From assembly GCA_910588215.1 (NCBI GenBank), contig CAJUQJ010000017.1, positions 6,478 to 70,477 on the forward strand: 64,000 nucleotides of DNA, written 5' to 3'. How positions within the stretch are numbered: the stretch's first letter is position 1; each line of letters begins with the position of its first letter. Shown here one piece after another: positions 25,605 to 34,601 of this stretch. A program made the translations under genes and the position numbers. Under the pieces are notes generated by a model. It had not been told where the DNA came from. It did not search any database and saw only the letters and a program-made list of their open reading frames with translations. The DNA is from an uncultured Lachnospiraceae bacterium (lineage in GTDB: Bacteria > Bacillota > Clostridia > Lachnospirales > Lachnospiraceae).

Positions 25605-26162
25605 ATGATATCAGCAGGTGATTTCAGAAATGGCATTACCATCGAATTTGAAGGCAATGTTTATCAGATAATTGAATTCCAGCACGTAAAGCCTGGTAAA
25701 GGAGCAGCTTTTGTCAGAACAAAGTTGAAGAATATCATCAACGGAGGTGTGGTGGAGAAGACGTTCAGACCGACTGAGAAATGTCCGCAGGCACGGATTG
25801 ACAGAAAAGATATGCAGTATTTATATTCCGATGGTGATCTGTTTAATTTCATGGATACAGAGACCTATGATCAGATCGCTTTGAATGTGGAGACAGTAGG
25901 GGATGCACTTAAGTTCGTGAAAGAGAACGAGATGGTGAAGATCTGTTCTTATAACGGTAGTGTGTTTGCGATTGAGCCGCCTCTTTTTGTGGAATTGGAA
26001 ATCACGGATACTGAGCCAGGTTTTAAGGGCGATACGGCAACAGGTGCTACGAAGCCAGCTATCGTTGAGACAGGTGCGAAGGTCATGGTTCCTTTGTTTG
26101 TAAGCCAGGGAGAAGTGATCAAGATTGATACCAGAACAGGGGAGTATCTGTCCAGAGTATAA
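25605..26162 (+). CDS. efp: Elongation factor P
   Basis: Translation factor that rescues ribosomes stalled at polyproline. The 185 residues have the KOW-like domain I with the tip loop PGKG, where Lys32 is the residue that may be modified, followed by OB domains II and III. ATG 25605 is preceded by AGGAGG. A clear terminator follows. Confidence 0.97.
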   Translation: MISAGDFRNGITIEFEGNVYQIIEFQHVKPGKGAAFVRTKLKNIINGGVVEKTFRPTEKCPQARIDRKDMQYLYSDGDLFNFMDTETYDQIALNVETVGDALKFVKENEMVKICSYNGSVFAIEPPLFVELEITDTEPGFKGDTATGATKPAIVETGAKVMVPLFVSQGEVIKIDTRTGEYLSRV

Positions 26163-26193
26163 TTTTTCTGTATATTTTGATCAGGATGCCTAT

Positions 26194-26229
26194 AAGACAA
26201 TAGCTGTGTGCGCGGCTGTTGTCTTTTTT
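26194..26229 (+). terminator. Terminator after efp
   Basis: AAGACAATAGC (26194-26204) pairs with GCTGTTGTCTT (26215-26225) with one wobble, followed by a run of Ts. Confidence 0.88.
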
Positions 26230-26290
26230 GTCATATTGGAAATTTTTACAAATTTACTTTACACCCGGAGAGAATGGGAAAAGAGGAAAA

Positions 26291-27172
26291 ATGAATTTTA
26301 AGGAATTTACGGAAAAGATTGTCTTGTTAGTGAGAGAAAGACTGGGAGACACTTACAAGGTCACACTGACAAAAGTTCTTAAGAATAATGATATCCGTCT
26401 GACTGGGATTGTCATCATGAAGGAATCCGACAGTATGTCTCCGACTATCTATTTGGAGGAATCGTATCAACGATATCAGGATGGCGTTTCCATTCAGAAG
26501 ATTGTGGAAGGGATCATGGTATTATATAAAGCACATGCCCGTAATCTAAAGTTGGATATGGACTTTTTCAGGGATTTTTCTTTGGTGGAAAACAGGATCT
26601 GTCATAAGATCATCAATTATGAAAAGAATCAGGAATTGCTTCAGGATATTCCCTGGTTCAGGTGGCATGATCTTGCGGTCACATTCTATTATGCGATGGA
26701 GGAAGCGGCATTTGGAAGAGCGTCCGTTATGATCCATAACAATCATTTGGATATGTGGGGACAGTCTGCGGAGGAGATCTATCGTATCGCGAGACGGAAT
26801 ATGAGATTCAGGATGCCAGATGTTCTGCTGCCTATGAATAAGGTGTTGGAGGAGATGCTGGGGACGAAAGTGAACAAAAGGGAGATGTCTTTATATGTTC
26901 TGACGAACAGGGATAAGCTTTTCGGCGCCTCGGCGATGCTCTACTCGGAAAAAATGAAACTATTGGCGGAGAATCTGCATACGGATCTGCTGATTCTGCC
27001 GAGCTCCGTTCACGAAGTACTCCTTCTGCCGGATGATCATAAGCAGGAATATGATCACTATAGAAAGATGGTGCAGGAAGTGAATACGACACAGGTGGAT
27101 CCGGAAGAGATCCTGTCATTCGGCTTGTATCGTTATGACAGAGAGAAAGCAGAGATTCAGGAGATTCTGTAA
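26291..27172 (+). CDS. DUF5688 family protein
   Basis: A 293-residue soluble protein. The start MNFKEFTEKIVLLVRERLG and the segment IRLTGIVIMKESDSMSPTIYLEESY are typical of DUF5688 proteins, which are common in Lachnospiraceae and have no known function. The C-terminal half (ALxxLxEKMKLLAENL, LPSSVHEVLLLPDD) is also family-like. ATG 26291 follows AGAGGAAAA; the longer frame to 26219 overlaps the efp terminator. Confidence 0.85.
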   Translation: MNFKEFTEKIVLLVRERLGDTYKVTLTKVLKNNDIRLTGIVIMKESDSMSPTIYLEESYQRYQDGVSIQKIVEGIMVLYKAHARNLKLDMDFFRDFSLVENRICHKIINYEKNQELLQDIPWFRWHDLAVTFYYAMEEAAFGRASVMIHNNHLDMWGQSAEEIYRIARRNMRFRMPDVLLPMNKVLEEMLGTKVNKREMSLYVLTNRDKLFGASAMLYSEKMKLLAENLHTDLLILPSSVHEVLLLPDDHKQEYDHYRKMVQEVNTTQVDPEEILSFGLYRYDREKAEIQEIL

Positions 27173-27236
27173 CGCCAAGTGCCCAATTTTTTAAAAAGTT
27201 TTAGAAAAGGTATTGTCATAGGGCTCAAAATGTGCA

Positions 27237-27280
27237 GCCGCTCTCGCTACTGATCGAATTTAAAAGGCAGCGGGAGCGGC
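27237..27280 (+). terminator. Hairpin after the DUF5688 gene
   Basis: GCCGCTCTCGCT (27237-27248) pairs with AGCGGGAGCGGC (27269-27280) with one wobble. There is no T-run directly after it, so it may be an end structure of a lost mobile element rather than a true terminator. Confidence 0.5.
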
Positions 27281-27330
27281 CCTTGGATTAGGACATATTA
27301 ACATTCTTTATCCAAGGAGGTACATACCAT

Positions 27331-27393
27331 ATGCCGCACAACAAAATTAAAAATGCCTTTTTATCTGCTGTAAACTCCGTTATTGCAAACTGA
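27331..27393 (+). pseudogene. 20-codon ORF, possible transposase N-terminal remnant
   Basis: ATG 27331 is preceded by AAGGAGG at 27314-27320 (10 bases upstream) and reads 20 codons beginning MPHNKIKNAF to TGA 27391. The sequence looks like the first residues of IS4-type transposases of this bacterial group, so the likeliest reading is an IS remnant that kept its ribosome site. A genuine small peptide cannot be excluded. Confidence 0.4.
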
Positions 27394-27442
27394 CATTGTC
27401 CGTAAATAGTAACAAATTTTTTCTACAATTTGTTTTATGTAC

Positions 27443-27471
27443 TGGACAAAGGAGTCGGCTTGTGGTATGAT
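27443..27471 (+). promoter_or_regulatory. Promoter of tRNA-Arg
   Basis: TGGACA at 27443-27448, 17-bp spacer, TATGAT at 27466-27471, about 40 bp before the tRNA. Both boxes match at 5 of 6 positions. Confidence 0.75.
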
Positions 27472-27514
27472 AAGCAAGATGTAACAAAATCGTAACATTT
27501 CATACGATAGCTGG

Positions 27515-27586
27515 CACCCGTAGTCTAATGGATAAAACGTAGGCCTCCGACGCCTTTGATGCAGGTTCGAGTCCTGTCGGGTGCAT
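27515..27586 (+). tRNA. tRNA-Arg (anticodon CCG)
   Basis: Acceptor stem GCACCCG pairs with CGGGTGC, discriminator A at 27586. The anticodon loop CTCCGAC gives CCG (27548-27550), reading CGG. The T arm GCAGG-TTCGAGT-CCTGT is standard. CCA is not encoded. The D stem GTCT faces AAAC, leaving one C-A mismatch where AGAC would be expected, and the outer anticodon-stem pair is T-T, so it is slightly degenerate. Confidence 0.9.
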
Positions 27587-27618
27587 TATATTGACACTCT
27601 TAAGAAAGGTTGTTTTAC

Positions 27619-28968
27619 ATGAATACGTCAAATAACAATATACAGGATTTTCTTAAGGCCAAGCTGGAGATTTTCCGGAACTGGCTCTTTCGACATTCCA
27701 AGGTTATCATGCCTGTTGTATTGGTACTTTGTGTGGCGGGGACGGTTGCGGTGGCGATCAGTGCCAATAAGAGAAAGGTTGCAGAAGAGCAGAGAGCCGA
27801 GACTTCAGAAGGAGTCGGTGTTGAAGTTGCAGATAATCTGATCGCAGTACCGGAGGTGCCGTTACAACAGGACGCGGTGCCGGAGATCAATGAGTTATTC
27901 AGTACTTATTATACTGCGATGGTGGAAGGTGATACCGACACTATGAGCAGACTGGTAGATCATCTTGATGCTACGGAGATCTTGAAGGCACAGGAGACAA
28001 GTAAATACATCGAATCTTACCCGACATTGGAAGTGTATACTAAAGTAGGGCCGAAGGAAGGCACATTTGTAGCATATGTCTACGCGGAAGTGAAATTTAA
28101 GGATTATGAGAAGCCGATTCCAGGTATGCGTGTTTACTATGTATGCACGAACGAGAACGGTGAATATTATATCAATGAGGACGGAGAGGAGAATGAGGCG
28201 GAGCTTAATTATATCCGTGAGTTAAATCTCCAGGATGACGTGGTCGATCTGAATAACAGGACTGCAGTGGCATATAATAATATGCTGGCAGAAGATGAAG
28301 TGATGGCAGGCTTTATCGTGGATCTGAATGCAGAGATCGATAAGAATGTCGGCGAAGCTTTGGCCCGTGCAGAGGGCAGTTCATCTTCGGATGAGACTGG
28401 TGATGCAGAAGGCGGGGAGCCTTTGGATGAGCTGGTTGGCAGTTCGGAACTGCCTGACGCAGAAGAACCGGCAGTCGTGGTAACGAAAGTCAAGGCAATC
28501 GATGTAGTTAATATCCGCACGTCAGACAGTGAGACGGCGGATAAGCTGGGTAAGGCTGCAGTCGGTGATGAGTTTACTCTTCTGGAAGAGAAGGGTAATG
28601 GCTGGAGCAAGATTAGTTATGAAGACGGCGAAGCTTATATCAAGAGTGAATTCTTAGAGCCATCAGAGACGATGCAGGCGGATGCCGGCGGGACAGAGGA
28701 AGCACCGGAGGAGACTGAGGAGACCCCGGACGACGAAGAGACTGAGGATCAGCCTCAGACTGAGGAGAGCAGTTCGGCCCAGACTACGGGAACGGTGACT
28801 GTTAAGGAGAATGTCCGTGTTCGTGCATCGGCGAGTGAAGATGGCAAGAAATTAGGCACAGCTTACATCGGCGAGAAGCTGGATGTGATCATGAAGCAGG
28901 CCGATGGCTGGACGAAGATCAAGTATAACGGGCAGACAGCTTATGTGAAATCTGATTACGTGGAATAG
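27619..28968 (+). CDS. Membrane-anchored protein with two SH3 domains
   Basis: Predicted 449 residues. One membrane segment at about residues 29-47 (VIMPVVLVLCVAGTVAVAI) is followed by a large extracytoplasmic region with an NTF2-like segment (ELFSTYYTAMVEGDTDTMSRLVDHLD), an acidic linker, and two bacterial SH3 domains (VNIRTSDSETADKLGKAAVGDEF and VRVRASASEDGKKLGTAYIGEKL) separated by a Glu/Thr-rich linker. It probably binds the cell wall. ATG 27619 chosen over TTG 27610. Confidence 0.8.
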   Translation: MNTSNNNIQDFLKAKLEIFRNWLFRHSKVIMPVVLVLCVAGTVAVAISANKRKVAEEQRAETSEGVGVEVADNLIAVPEVPLQQDAVPEINELFSTYYTAMVEGDTDTMSRLVDHLDATEILKAQETSKYIESYPTLEVYTKVGPKEGTFVAYVYAEVKFKDYEKPIPGMRVYYVCTNENGEYYINEDGEENEAELNYIRELNLQDDVVDLNNRTAVAYNNMLAEDEVMAGFIVDLNAEIDKNVGEALARAEGSSSSDETGDAEGGEPLDELVGSSELPDAEEPAVVVTKVKAIDVVNIRTSDSETADKLGKAAVGDEFTLLEEKGNGWSKISYEDGEAYIKSEFLEPSETMQADAGGTEEAPEETEETPDDEETEDQPQTEESSSAQTTGTVTVKENVRVRASASEDGKKLGTAYIGEKLDVIMKQADGWTKIKYNGQTAYVKSDYVE

Positions 28969-29008
28969 TATGTTAGTATGTTTAGAAGAAAGAAATATTG
29001 GTAATGAT

Positions 29009-29042
29009 AAAGAGTATGGGGATAGCCTGTACTCTTTTTTTA
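29009..29042 (+). terminator. Terminator after the SH3 protein gene
   Basis: AAAGAGTA (29009-29016) pairs with TACTCTTT (29030-29037) with a small inner GGG/CC stem, followed by Ts. Confidence 0.85.
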
Positions 29043-29128
29043 TTATATAGGATTTCTACGAAATTACTATATGATAAAAGCAATGAATATGTGAAATAAT
29101 TATTTTGAACAACGGAGGTACGTATAAT

Positions 29129-29560
29129 ATGAAGCATGATGATGCAAAGATTTTGCAGGAGATACAGCGTAATACAGAAATGGGAATGACTGCAATCGAA
29201 ACAATTCTTGATAAAATTGAAGATGATGAATTTTCCCTGCAGCTGTCGAAGCAGTCTCTGCGATATTCAGAGATTCATAATAAAGCATTGGATCAAATCC
29301 TGGATAAGGAAGGAGAGGTATATCATGGAAGCCAGATCACCGATATGATGCTTAAGGGGAGCATACATGTGAATACTGCATTGAATATCAGCAAAGAACA
29401 CTTGGCAGAGATGATGATACAGGGAAGCAACAGAGGGATTACCAGTATGTGGAAAGCATTAAGGCATAATCAGCTGGCTGGAGATGATGCTGTTGAACTG
29501 GCAAAGGAACTGATGGATTTTGAGGAAAAGAGTATAGAGAGTATGAAAGAATACTTATAG
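29129..29560 (+). CDS. Small helical protein of unknown function
   Basis: A 143-residue, all-helical-looking soluble protein starting MKHDDAKILQEIQRNTEMGMTAIETILDKI. The even spacing of Glu, His and long helices resembles ferritin-like or DUF2383-type four-helix proteins, but I cannot see a complete metal-binding set, so function is open. GGAGGT precedes ATG 29129 by 9 bases. It stands alone between a terminator and the gdhA promoter. Confidence 0.65.
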   Translation: MKHDDAKILQEIQRNTEMGMTAIETILDKIEDDEFSLQLSKQSLRYSEIHNKALDQILDKEGEVYHGSQITDMMLKGSIHVNTALNISKEHLAEMMIQGSNRGITSMWKALRHNQLAGDDAVELAKELMDFEEKSIESMKEYL

Positions 29561-29672
29561 TACGCCTCTTTTTGTATACAAGTATTTTTGGATTCCGGTA
29601 TCATTGTACAATATGTCCAAAAAATGGAGAAGAATGCGCCGGGATTTTTACACGTTAATGTGATAAATTATA

Positions 29673-29701
29673 TTGTAGTTTTTTCTAAAGCATACTATAA
29701 T
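29673..29701 (+). promoter_or_regulatory. Promoter of gdhA
   Basis: TTGTAG at 29673-29678, 17-bp spacer, TATAAT at 29696-29701, about 45 bp before the gdhA start. Confidence 0.75.
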
Positions 29702-29746
29702 GGTACATGGAGTGAATGAAATGCAGATTAAAGGAGGATATACAAG

Positions 29747-31093
29747 ATGTCATATGTTGATGAGGTTTATGAACTGGTAGTTGCGAAGAATCCTGCCCAG
29801 CCGGAATTCCACCAGGCAGTTAAAGAAGTCTTAGAGTCTTTACGCGTCGTGATCGAGGCTGACGAGGAAGCATACAGGAAAGAAGCCCTGCTGGAGCGTT
29901 TGACAGTTCCGGAGAGAATCGTACAGTTCCGTGTTCCTTGGGTAGATGACAAGGGACAGGTACAGGTGAATAATGGATTTCGTGTACAGTTTAACAGCGC
30001 AATCGGTCCCTATAAGGGAGGTTTGAGATTCCATCCTTCCGTTAATCTTGGTATAATCAAGTTCCTGGGGTTTGAACAGATCTTCAAGAATTCCCTGACA
30101 GGACTTCCGATCGGCGGCGGTAAGGGTGGCTGCGATTTTGATCCCAAGGGCAAATCCGACAGAGAAGTAATGGCATTCTGCCAGAGCTTTATGACAGAGC
30201 TTTACAGACACATCGGAGCAGATACCGATGTTCCGGCAGGTGATATCGGTGTAGGCGGTCGTGAGATCGGTTTTATGTTCGGACAGTATAAGAGGATCCG
30301 TAATCAGTATGAAGGTGTGTTGACCGGTAAGGGCCTTACATATGGCGGCTCTCTTGCAAGAACAGAGGCGACAGGGTACGGTCTGCTTTATCTGACAGAG
30401 GAGATGTTAAAGTGTAATGGCAAGGATATCGCGGGCAAGACGATCGCAGTATCCGGTGCCGGAAATGTAGCGATCTACGCGATCCAGAAAGCACAGCAGC
30501 TTGGTGCGAAGCCGGTTACCTGTTCTGATTCCACAGGCTGGATTTATGATGCGGAGGGAATCGATGTAGCGCTTCTGAAAGAAGTTAAAGAAGTGAAACG
30601 TGCCCGTCTGACAGAATATGCGGCTGCAAGACCGAGCGCAGAGTATCATGAGAAGAAAGCCGGTGAGCACGGTGTGTGGACAGTGAAATGTGATATCGCA
30701 CTTCCTTGTGCGACTCAGAATGAGCTTGATCTGGAAGATGCCAAGGCGCTTGTGGCTAATGGCTGCTTCGCAGTGGCAGAGGGTGCTAATATGCCTACCA
30801 CACTGGAAGCGACCGAGTATCTGCAGAAGAACGGCGTGCTGTTCTGCCCGGGCAAGGCATCCAATGCAGGCGGCGTAGCGACTTCAGCGCTGGAGATGAG
30901 CCAGAACTCTGAGAGATTATCCTGGACGTTTGAGGAGGTTGATTCCAAGCTGCAGCAGATCATGGTCAATATCTTCCACAATCTGGATGAGGCTTCCAAG
31001 AAGTACGGCATGGAAGGTGATTATGTGGCCGGTGCGAATATCGCTGGATTCTTGAAGGTGGCTACGGCGATGAAGGCACAGGGTGTTTGCTGA
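29747..31093 (+). CDS. gdhA: NADP-type glutamate dehydrogenase
   Basis: Interconverts 2-oxoglutarate plus ammonia and glutamate; the sequence is of the hexameric 450-residue type (448 residues), usually NADP-dependent and assimilatory. Catalytic and substrate regions are GPYKGGLRFHPSVNLG, PIGGGKGGCDFDPKGKSD (catalytic Lys) and PAGDIGVGGREIG. The Rossmann loop is VSGAGNVAIYA. AAAGGAGG precedes ATG 29747. It has its own promoter and terminator, so it is monocistronic. Confidence 0.97.
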   Translation: MSYVDEVYELVVAKNPAQPEFHQAVKEVLESLRVVIEADEEAYRKEALLERLTVPERIVQFRVPWVDDKGQVQVNNGFRVQFNSAIGPYKGGLRFHPSVNLGIIKFLGFEQIFKNSLTGLPIGGGKGGCDFDPKGKSDREVMAFCQSFMTELYRHIGADTDVPAGDIGVGGREIGFMFGQYKRIRNQYEGVLTGKGLTYGGSLARTEATGYGLLYLTEEMLKCNGKDIAGKTIAVSGAGNVAIYAIQKAQQLGAKPVTCSDSTGWIYDAEGIDVALLKEVKEVKRARLTEYAAARPSAEYHEKKAGEHGVWTVKCDIALPCATQNELDLEDAKALVANGCFAVAEGANMPTTLEATEYLQKNGVLFCPGKASNAGGVATSALEMSQNSERLSWTFEEVDSKLQQIMVNIFHNLDEASKKYGMEGDYVAGANIAGFLKVATAMKAQGVC

Positions 31094-31126
31094 TTTAAAT
31101 GTTCTGATAGAATATAAGATGTTGAG

Positions 31127-31163
31127 AAGTCCTGTAAACGCAGTGTTTATGGGACTTTTCTTT
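31127..31163 (+). terminator. Terminator after gdhA
   Basis: AAGTCCTGTAAAC (31127-31139) pairs with GTTTATGGGACTT (31145-31157) using two wobbles, with TTCTTTG after it. Confidence 0.8.
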
Positions 31164-31217
31164 GTGGTGTGTCTGCAGTCCGGGGCTTTCATAGATATTA
31201 AAAAACATATTTATAGT

Positions 31218-31245
31218 GAACTTTTTCCACTTTGTAGTGGTCATA
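31218..31245 (+). promoter_or_regulatory. Possible ECF-type autoregulated promoter
   Basis: GAACTT (31218-31223), 16-bp spacer, GTCATA (31240-31245), similar to the GAAC/GTC form of ECF sigma promoters. A CCACT/AGTGG dyad lies in the spacer. It is 37 bp before an ECF-type sigma gene. Confidence 0.35.
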
Positions 31246-31281
31246 TAAAATGTAAGACGTTTTATGATTGGAGAAAACGCT

Positions 31282-31812
31282 ATGAAAGATAGTGAATTGA
31301 TTCAAAAAGTACATAGCGGAAATAAAGAAGCGGTCGGTATTATTATTGAACAATATTATGCGGATATTTATCGTTTTTGCCTATATATGGTTCAAACGAA
31401 TGAGGATGCCTACGACATTGCGCAGGAAACTTTTTTAAAATTTATAAAATATGGAACTTCCTATAAACATCATAATCTCAAAGGGTATCTTCTGACTATT
31501 GCAAGAAATATTTGTTTTAATTATTTCCGGGATAAGAAAGAAAAAGCAAAAGCCGTCGAGTGGGAGGAGATCGATAAAATTCCAAGCCATAAGGATATGC
31601 TGACCGAAGCGGAGAATGCCATATATTTGAGAAATTTATTAAAGGAGCTTTCGCAGGATATAAGGGAAGTTATCATTCTTCGTATTTATGAAGAAATGAA
31701 ATTTAAAGATATTGCAAAGATCATGGGGTGTAGTGTTTCTACGGCAAAGTCAAGGTTTCGATTAGGTATAGACCGGATGAAAAAGTTAATGGAGAATGAG
31801 TATGAGAGATAG
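31282..31812 (+). CDS. ECF-type sigma factor (module 1)
   Basis: A 176-residue sigma-70-family protein with only regions 2 and 4. Region 2 has IEQYYADIYRFCLYMVQTNEDAYDIAQETFLKFIKY; region 4 has REVIILRIYEEMKFKDIAKIMGCSVSTAKSRFRLG. It heads a four-gene unit with a membrane protein, an ABC ATPase and a permease. Its stop overlaps the start of the next gene, which is the usual coupling between a sigma and its anti-sigma. ATG 31282 chosen for its GGAGA. Confidence 0.92.
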   Translation: MKDSELIQKVHSGNKEAVGIIIEQYYADIYRFCLYMVQTNEDAYDIAQETFLKFIKYGTSYKHHNLKGYLLTIARNICFNYFRDKKEKAKAVEWEEIDKIPSHKDMLTEAENAIYLRNLLKELSQDIREVIILRIYEEMKFKDIAKIMGCSVSTAKSRFRLGIDRMKKLMENEYER

Positions 31813-32566
31813 AGAAATAAAGGCTCTTTTAGCAAAGGCAGATGAGCAGGTTCATGTTGATGAAATAAGAAAACAAAAGACATACCATGCAATGATCGAG
31901 ATAATGGAAGAGCAGAGAACGCCAGTGATGTCTACGAAAAATATTTTGTTTCATCAGTTTTGGTACATGGATAAATTGTTTTTTGCTGTTTATGGTGTTC
32001 TTATCTGTTTAGGAATCATTTCTATTACGGCATTACAATATACTGGATTGAATCAGGATGGGATGATTACTGTATGTATGGTTGGGGCAGGTATTCTAAG
32101 CATAACTTCTATTGGTGTGATCGATAAATTGTTTTTTGGAAAAATGGCAGAGTTAGGAGAAAGCTGTTATTTCAATACAAAGCAATGCGTTGCTGCATGG
32201 CTGATACTGTCAGGTATGATAAATATTGTGATATTGCTGTCTATGGCAGGCTATCTGGGGTATCATTGGAAAGCGAAATTGCTACAGGTGGGACTGTATA
32301 TTCTGACCCCTTATCTCATATCCAGCTCTACTGCATTGCAAATTTTATCTATGGAAACAAGGGGAAAGAATTCAGCCTTATTTGGTATCAGTGCCATCTT
32401 TTTATCAATAAGTTATGTAGTGATCGCTTCGATTCCGAGAGTGCTTTTTGGAACAACTCTTTGCATATGGGCAGCAGCTTTTCTTGTGTCGGGATTTTTG
32501 TTTGTAATTCAGATAAAGAAACTACTTAGTAAAATGGAAAGGGGAGAAGTGTTATGCACGAATTGA
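31802..32566 (+). CDS. Anti-sigma-like membrane protein (module 1)
   Basis: A 254-residue protein with an N-terminal cytoplasmic part of about 55 residues (including VHVDEIRKQKTYHAMIEIM) and six hydrophobic segments. It overlaps the sigma gene upstream and the ATPase gene downstream by 13 bp. Position, topology and a paralogue of identical predicted length in module 2 (48585-49349) suggest it holds the sigma factor at the membrane. No canonical zinc anti-sigma motif is visible, so this is inference. Confidence 0.65.
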   Translation: MRDREIKALLAKADEQVHVDEIRKQKTYHAMIEIMEEQRTPVMSTKNILFHQFWYMDKLFFAVYGVLICLGIISITALQYTGLNQDGMITVCMVGAGILSITSIGVIDKLFFGKMAELGESCYFNTKQCVAAWLILSGMINIVILLSMAGYLGYHWKAKLLQVGLYILTPYLISSSTALQILSMETRGKNSALFGISAIFLSISYVVIASIPRVLFGTTLCIWAAAFLVSGFLFVIQIKKLLSKMERGEVLCTN

Positions 32567-33420
32567 AGTTGATGGATGTACGAAAAAAGTACAAGGATAA
32601 AGAAGCAGTCAGAAAATTCAATTATGCATTTACCAATGGTGTGTATGGACTGTTGGGAGAAAATGGTGCGGGAAAAACAACATTAATGCGATTGCTCTGT
32701 GGTGTTTTGCAGCCGACAGGAGGAAGCATTTACTGCGATAATATTGAGATAACCGGTATGGGAGCAGAGTATCGTAGGCTATTGGGCTATTTACCGCAAG
32801 ATTTTGGATATTATGGTGATTTTACCGGGGAACGCTTCCTGCGATATATAGCGGCATTGAAAGCACTACCGGAAGACTATGCCGACAGTCGTATTGACGA
32901 ACTTCTGGATATGGTGGAACTGAAGCATGTAAAAAAGAAAAAGCTGAAGACTTTCTCGGGTGGTATGATACGAAGAATAGGAATTGCACAGGCACTTCTG
33001 AATGATCCTGAAATCTTGATCTTAGATGAACCTACAGCAGGGCTTGATCCAAAGGAGAGAGTGCGCTTTCGCAATGTGATCAGTTCACTTGGAAAAAACA
33101 GGATGGTCTTACTGTCTACACATATCGTATCTGATATAGACTATATTGCAGACCGTATTTTGATCATGAAGAATGGGGAATTGATTCAAGAAGGAACGGA
33201 GAAAGAGATTACGGACAAGGTGGAAGGATGTGTTTGGAAGTGTATTGTTACTGAACAAGAAGCAGAGCAGATAGCCAGTAGTTTCCTTGTAAGCAATATG
33301 AGAAATAGTGGGAAAAATGTCGAATTAAGAATTGTTTCAGAAAGACAGCCGGTAGCAGGTGCAGAAAATGTGGAGAGTACACTGGAAGATGCATATCTTT
33401 ATCATGCGCAAATAACATAA
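32554..33420 (+). CDS. ABC transporter ATPase (module 1)
   Basis: A 288-residue nucleotide-binding subunit of the ABC-2 exporter type. Walker A is GENGAGKTT, the Q-loop is in YLPQDFGYY, the signature is FSGGM, and Walker B is ILILDEPTAGLDP, with STHIV as H-loop. A C-terminal extension of about 70 residues follows. It is strongly similar to the ATPase at 49491-50372. Partner permease is the next gene. Confidence 0.95.
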   Translation: MHELKLMDVRKKYKDKEAVRKFNYAFTNGVYGLLGENGAGKTTLMRLLCGVLQPTGGSIYCDNIEITGMGAEYRRLLGYLPQDFGYYGDFTGERFLRYIAALKALPEDYADSRIDELLDMVELKHVKKKKLKTFSGGMIRRIGIAQALLNDPEILILDEPTAGLDPKERVRFRNVISSLGKNRMVLLSTHIVSDIDYIADRILIMKNGELIQEGTEKEITDKVEGCVWKCIVTEQEAEQIASSFLVSNMRNSGKNVELRIVSERQPVAGAENVESTLEDAYLYHAQIT

Positions 33421-33427
33421 TTCTATT

Positions 33428-33495
33428 GATTGCAGAGCAGAATCTGAAATTCTGTTCGTGTCCTCAGCGCAAAGCGCTTCGGAATGGAGGTAAAA
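33428..33495 (+). repeat. Hairpin cassette with ribosome site (copy 4)
   Basis: GCAGAGCAGAAT...ATTCTG forms a small stem, then AGCGCAAAGCGCTTCGG and GAATGGAGGTAAAA, which serves ATG 33496. The ending is the same as in the cassettes at 22664-25071. It lies inside the module 1 operon. Confidence 0.6.
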
Positions 33496-34578
33496 ATGCG
33501 ACTTTATAAGATGGAGCTTTTTAAACTTTTTCATAATAAAATATTTAAAGTAGGAATGTTGGCTGCGACAGGATTGTTGTTTCTGTATTTTTGGTTTGCA
33601 GAGGTCGGCGGAGAAATAGCGACAGTGGACGGAAAGTTTTATTCCGGTTATGAAGCAGTGCAGATGAATCGGAAGATTACGGAAGAATTTGAAGGCGATC
33701 TGACGGATGATAAAGTGAATCAAATAATTGAGAAATATGGTCTGCCTGCAAAACTTGAGGAAAATATGCCAGGATGGAGAGACGGTAACTTCTTAAATGA
33801 TCTTGTCACACGATATTTTACCGATGGTGCATGGGAAAAGGGTGTACTTCCGACAAAGAGGTATTCTCTGGGGGAAACAGAATTGGGAAAAGCTTATGAT
33901 GAAATGAGGGAAACACCTTATTTGGCATATTCAACGGGATGGAAGGTATTTGTCGAAATGCTTCAGTTTGGATCGATCTTAGGTAGCATATTGATTATTT
34001 GCGGTGTGTCCACCATTTTTGCGGAGGAAAGCCAGACGAAAATGCTGCCATTAATCTTTAGCACGGAAGAAGGAAGAAGAAAAGATGTTCCTGCTAAAAT
34101 TTTAGCTTCCTTTACATTCACCATTTTCATTTATATGTGGTTTATGTTGGTCAATTTTGCCTTATGCGGGATGATATATGGTTTAAAGGGATCTGAAAAT
34201 ATATCCTGGATGGTACTTTCTCAACCTATGCTTCAGCCTGTCTTATTTTTGAAATATCTGGGCATCTTATGCGCATTAGCTTTTCAGGCGCTTTTATCAT
34301 TATGCGCTGTCACACTATGCGTTTCGGCATATCAGGAAAGTTCCTTTGGCGCAGTGATCGTCGCGGCTGTATGTTGGGGACTTCCCGCCTTGATAAGGAT
34401 GTTTTTTGGAGGGATCATATGGCTTATAGTAGACTCTACGCCGATTTTTCTTGTTATGACGGGAAATGTAAATGACATATATGAGATATGGTATATTGTA
34501 TGGGGAATAAATGCCTGTTTTGCCACAGGGTGTTTGGTAAAAGGGGTGGTATCTTATAAGACAAAGCAGTTTACATAA
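33496..34578 (+). CDS. ABC-2-type permease (module 1)
   Basis: A 360-residue membrane protein: one N-terminal hydrophobic segment, then an extracytoplasmic region of about 120 residues, then five or so further segments starting at VEMLQFGSILGSILIICGVSTIFAEESQTK. That layout, with E-rich loop after the second segment, is typical of ABC-2 permeases. It is the likely partner of the ATPase upstream. ATG 33496 follows GGAGGTAAAA; the in-frame ATG 33484 overlaps that ribosome site. Confidence 0.85.
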   Translation: MRLYKMELFKLFHNKIFKVGMLAATGLLFLYFWFAEVGGEIATVDGKFYSGYEAVQMNRKITEEFEGDLTDDKVNQIIEKYGLPAKLEENMPGWRDGNFLNDLVTRYFTDGAWEKGVLPTKRYSLGETELGKAYDEMRETPYLAYSTGWKVFVEMLQFGSILGSILIICGVSTIFAEESQTKMLPLIFSTEEGRRKDVPAKILASFTFTIFIYMWFMLVNFALCGMIYGLKGSENISWMVLSQPMLQPVLFLKYLGILCALAFQALLSLCAVTLCVSAYQESSFGAVIVAAVCWGLPALIRMFFGGIIWLIVDSTPIFLVMTGNVNDIYEIWYIVWGINACFATGCLVKGVVSYKTKQFT

Positions 34579-34601
34579 AATAATTGGCTTATGAACTGCG
34601 T

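Larger units (their letters stand above)
27173..27514. other. Intergenic region before the tRNA gene
   Basis: Contains a 12-bp GC-rich hairpin at 27237-27280, a 20-codon ORF with a strong ribosome site at 27331-27393, and the tRNA promoter at 27443-27471. No longer gene is visible. Confidence 0.6.
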
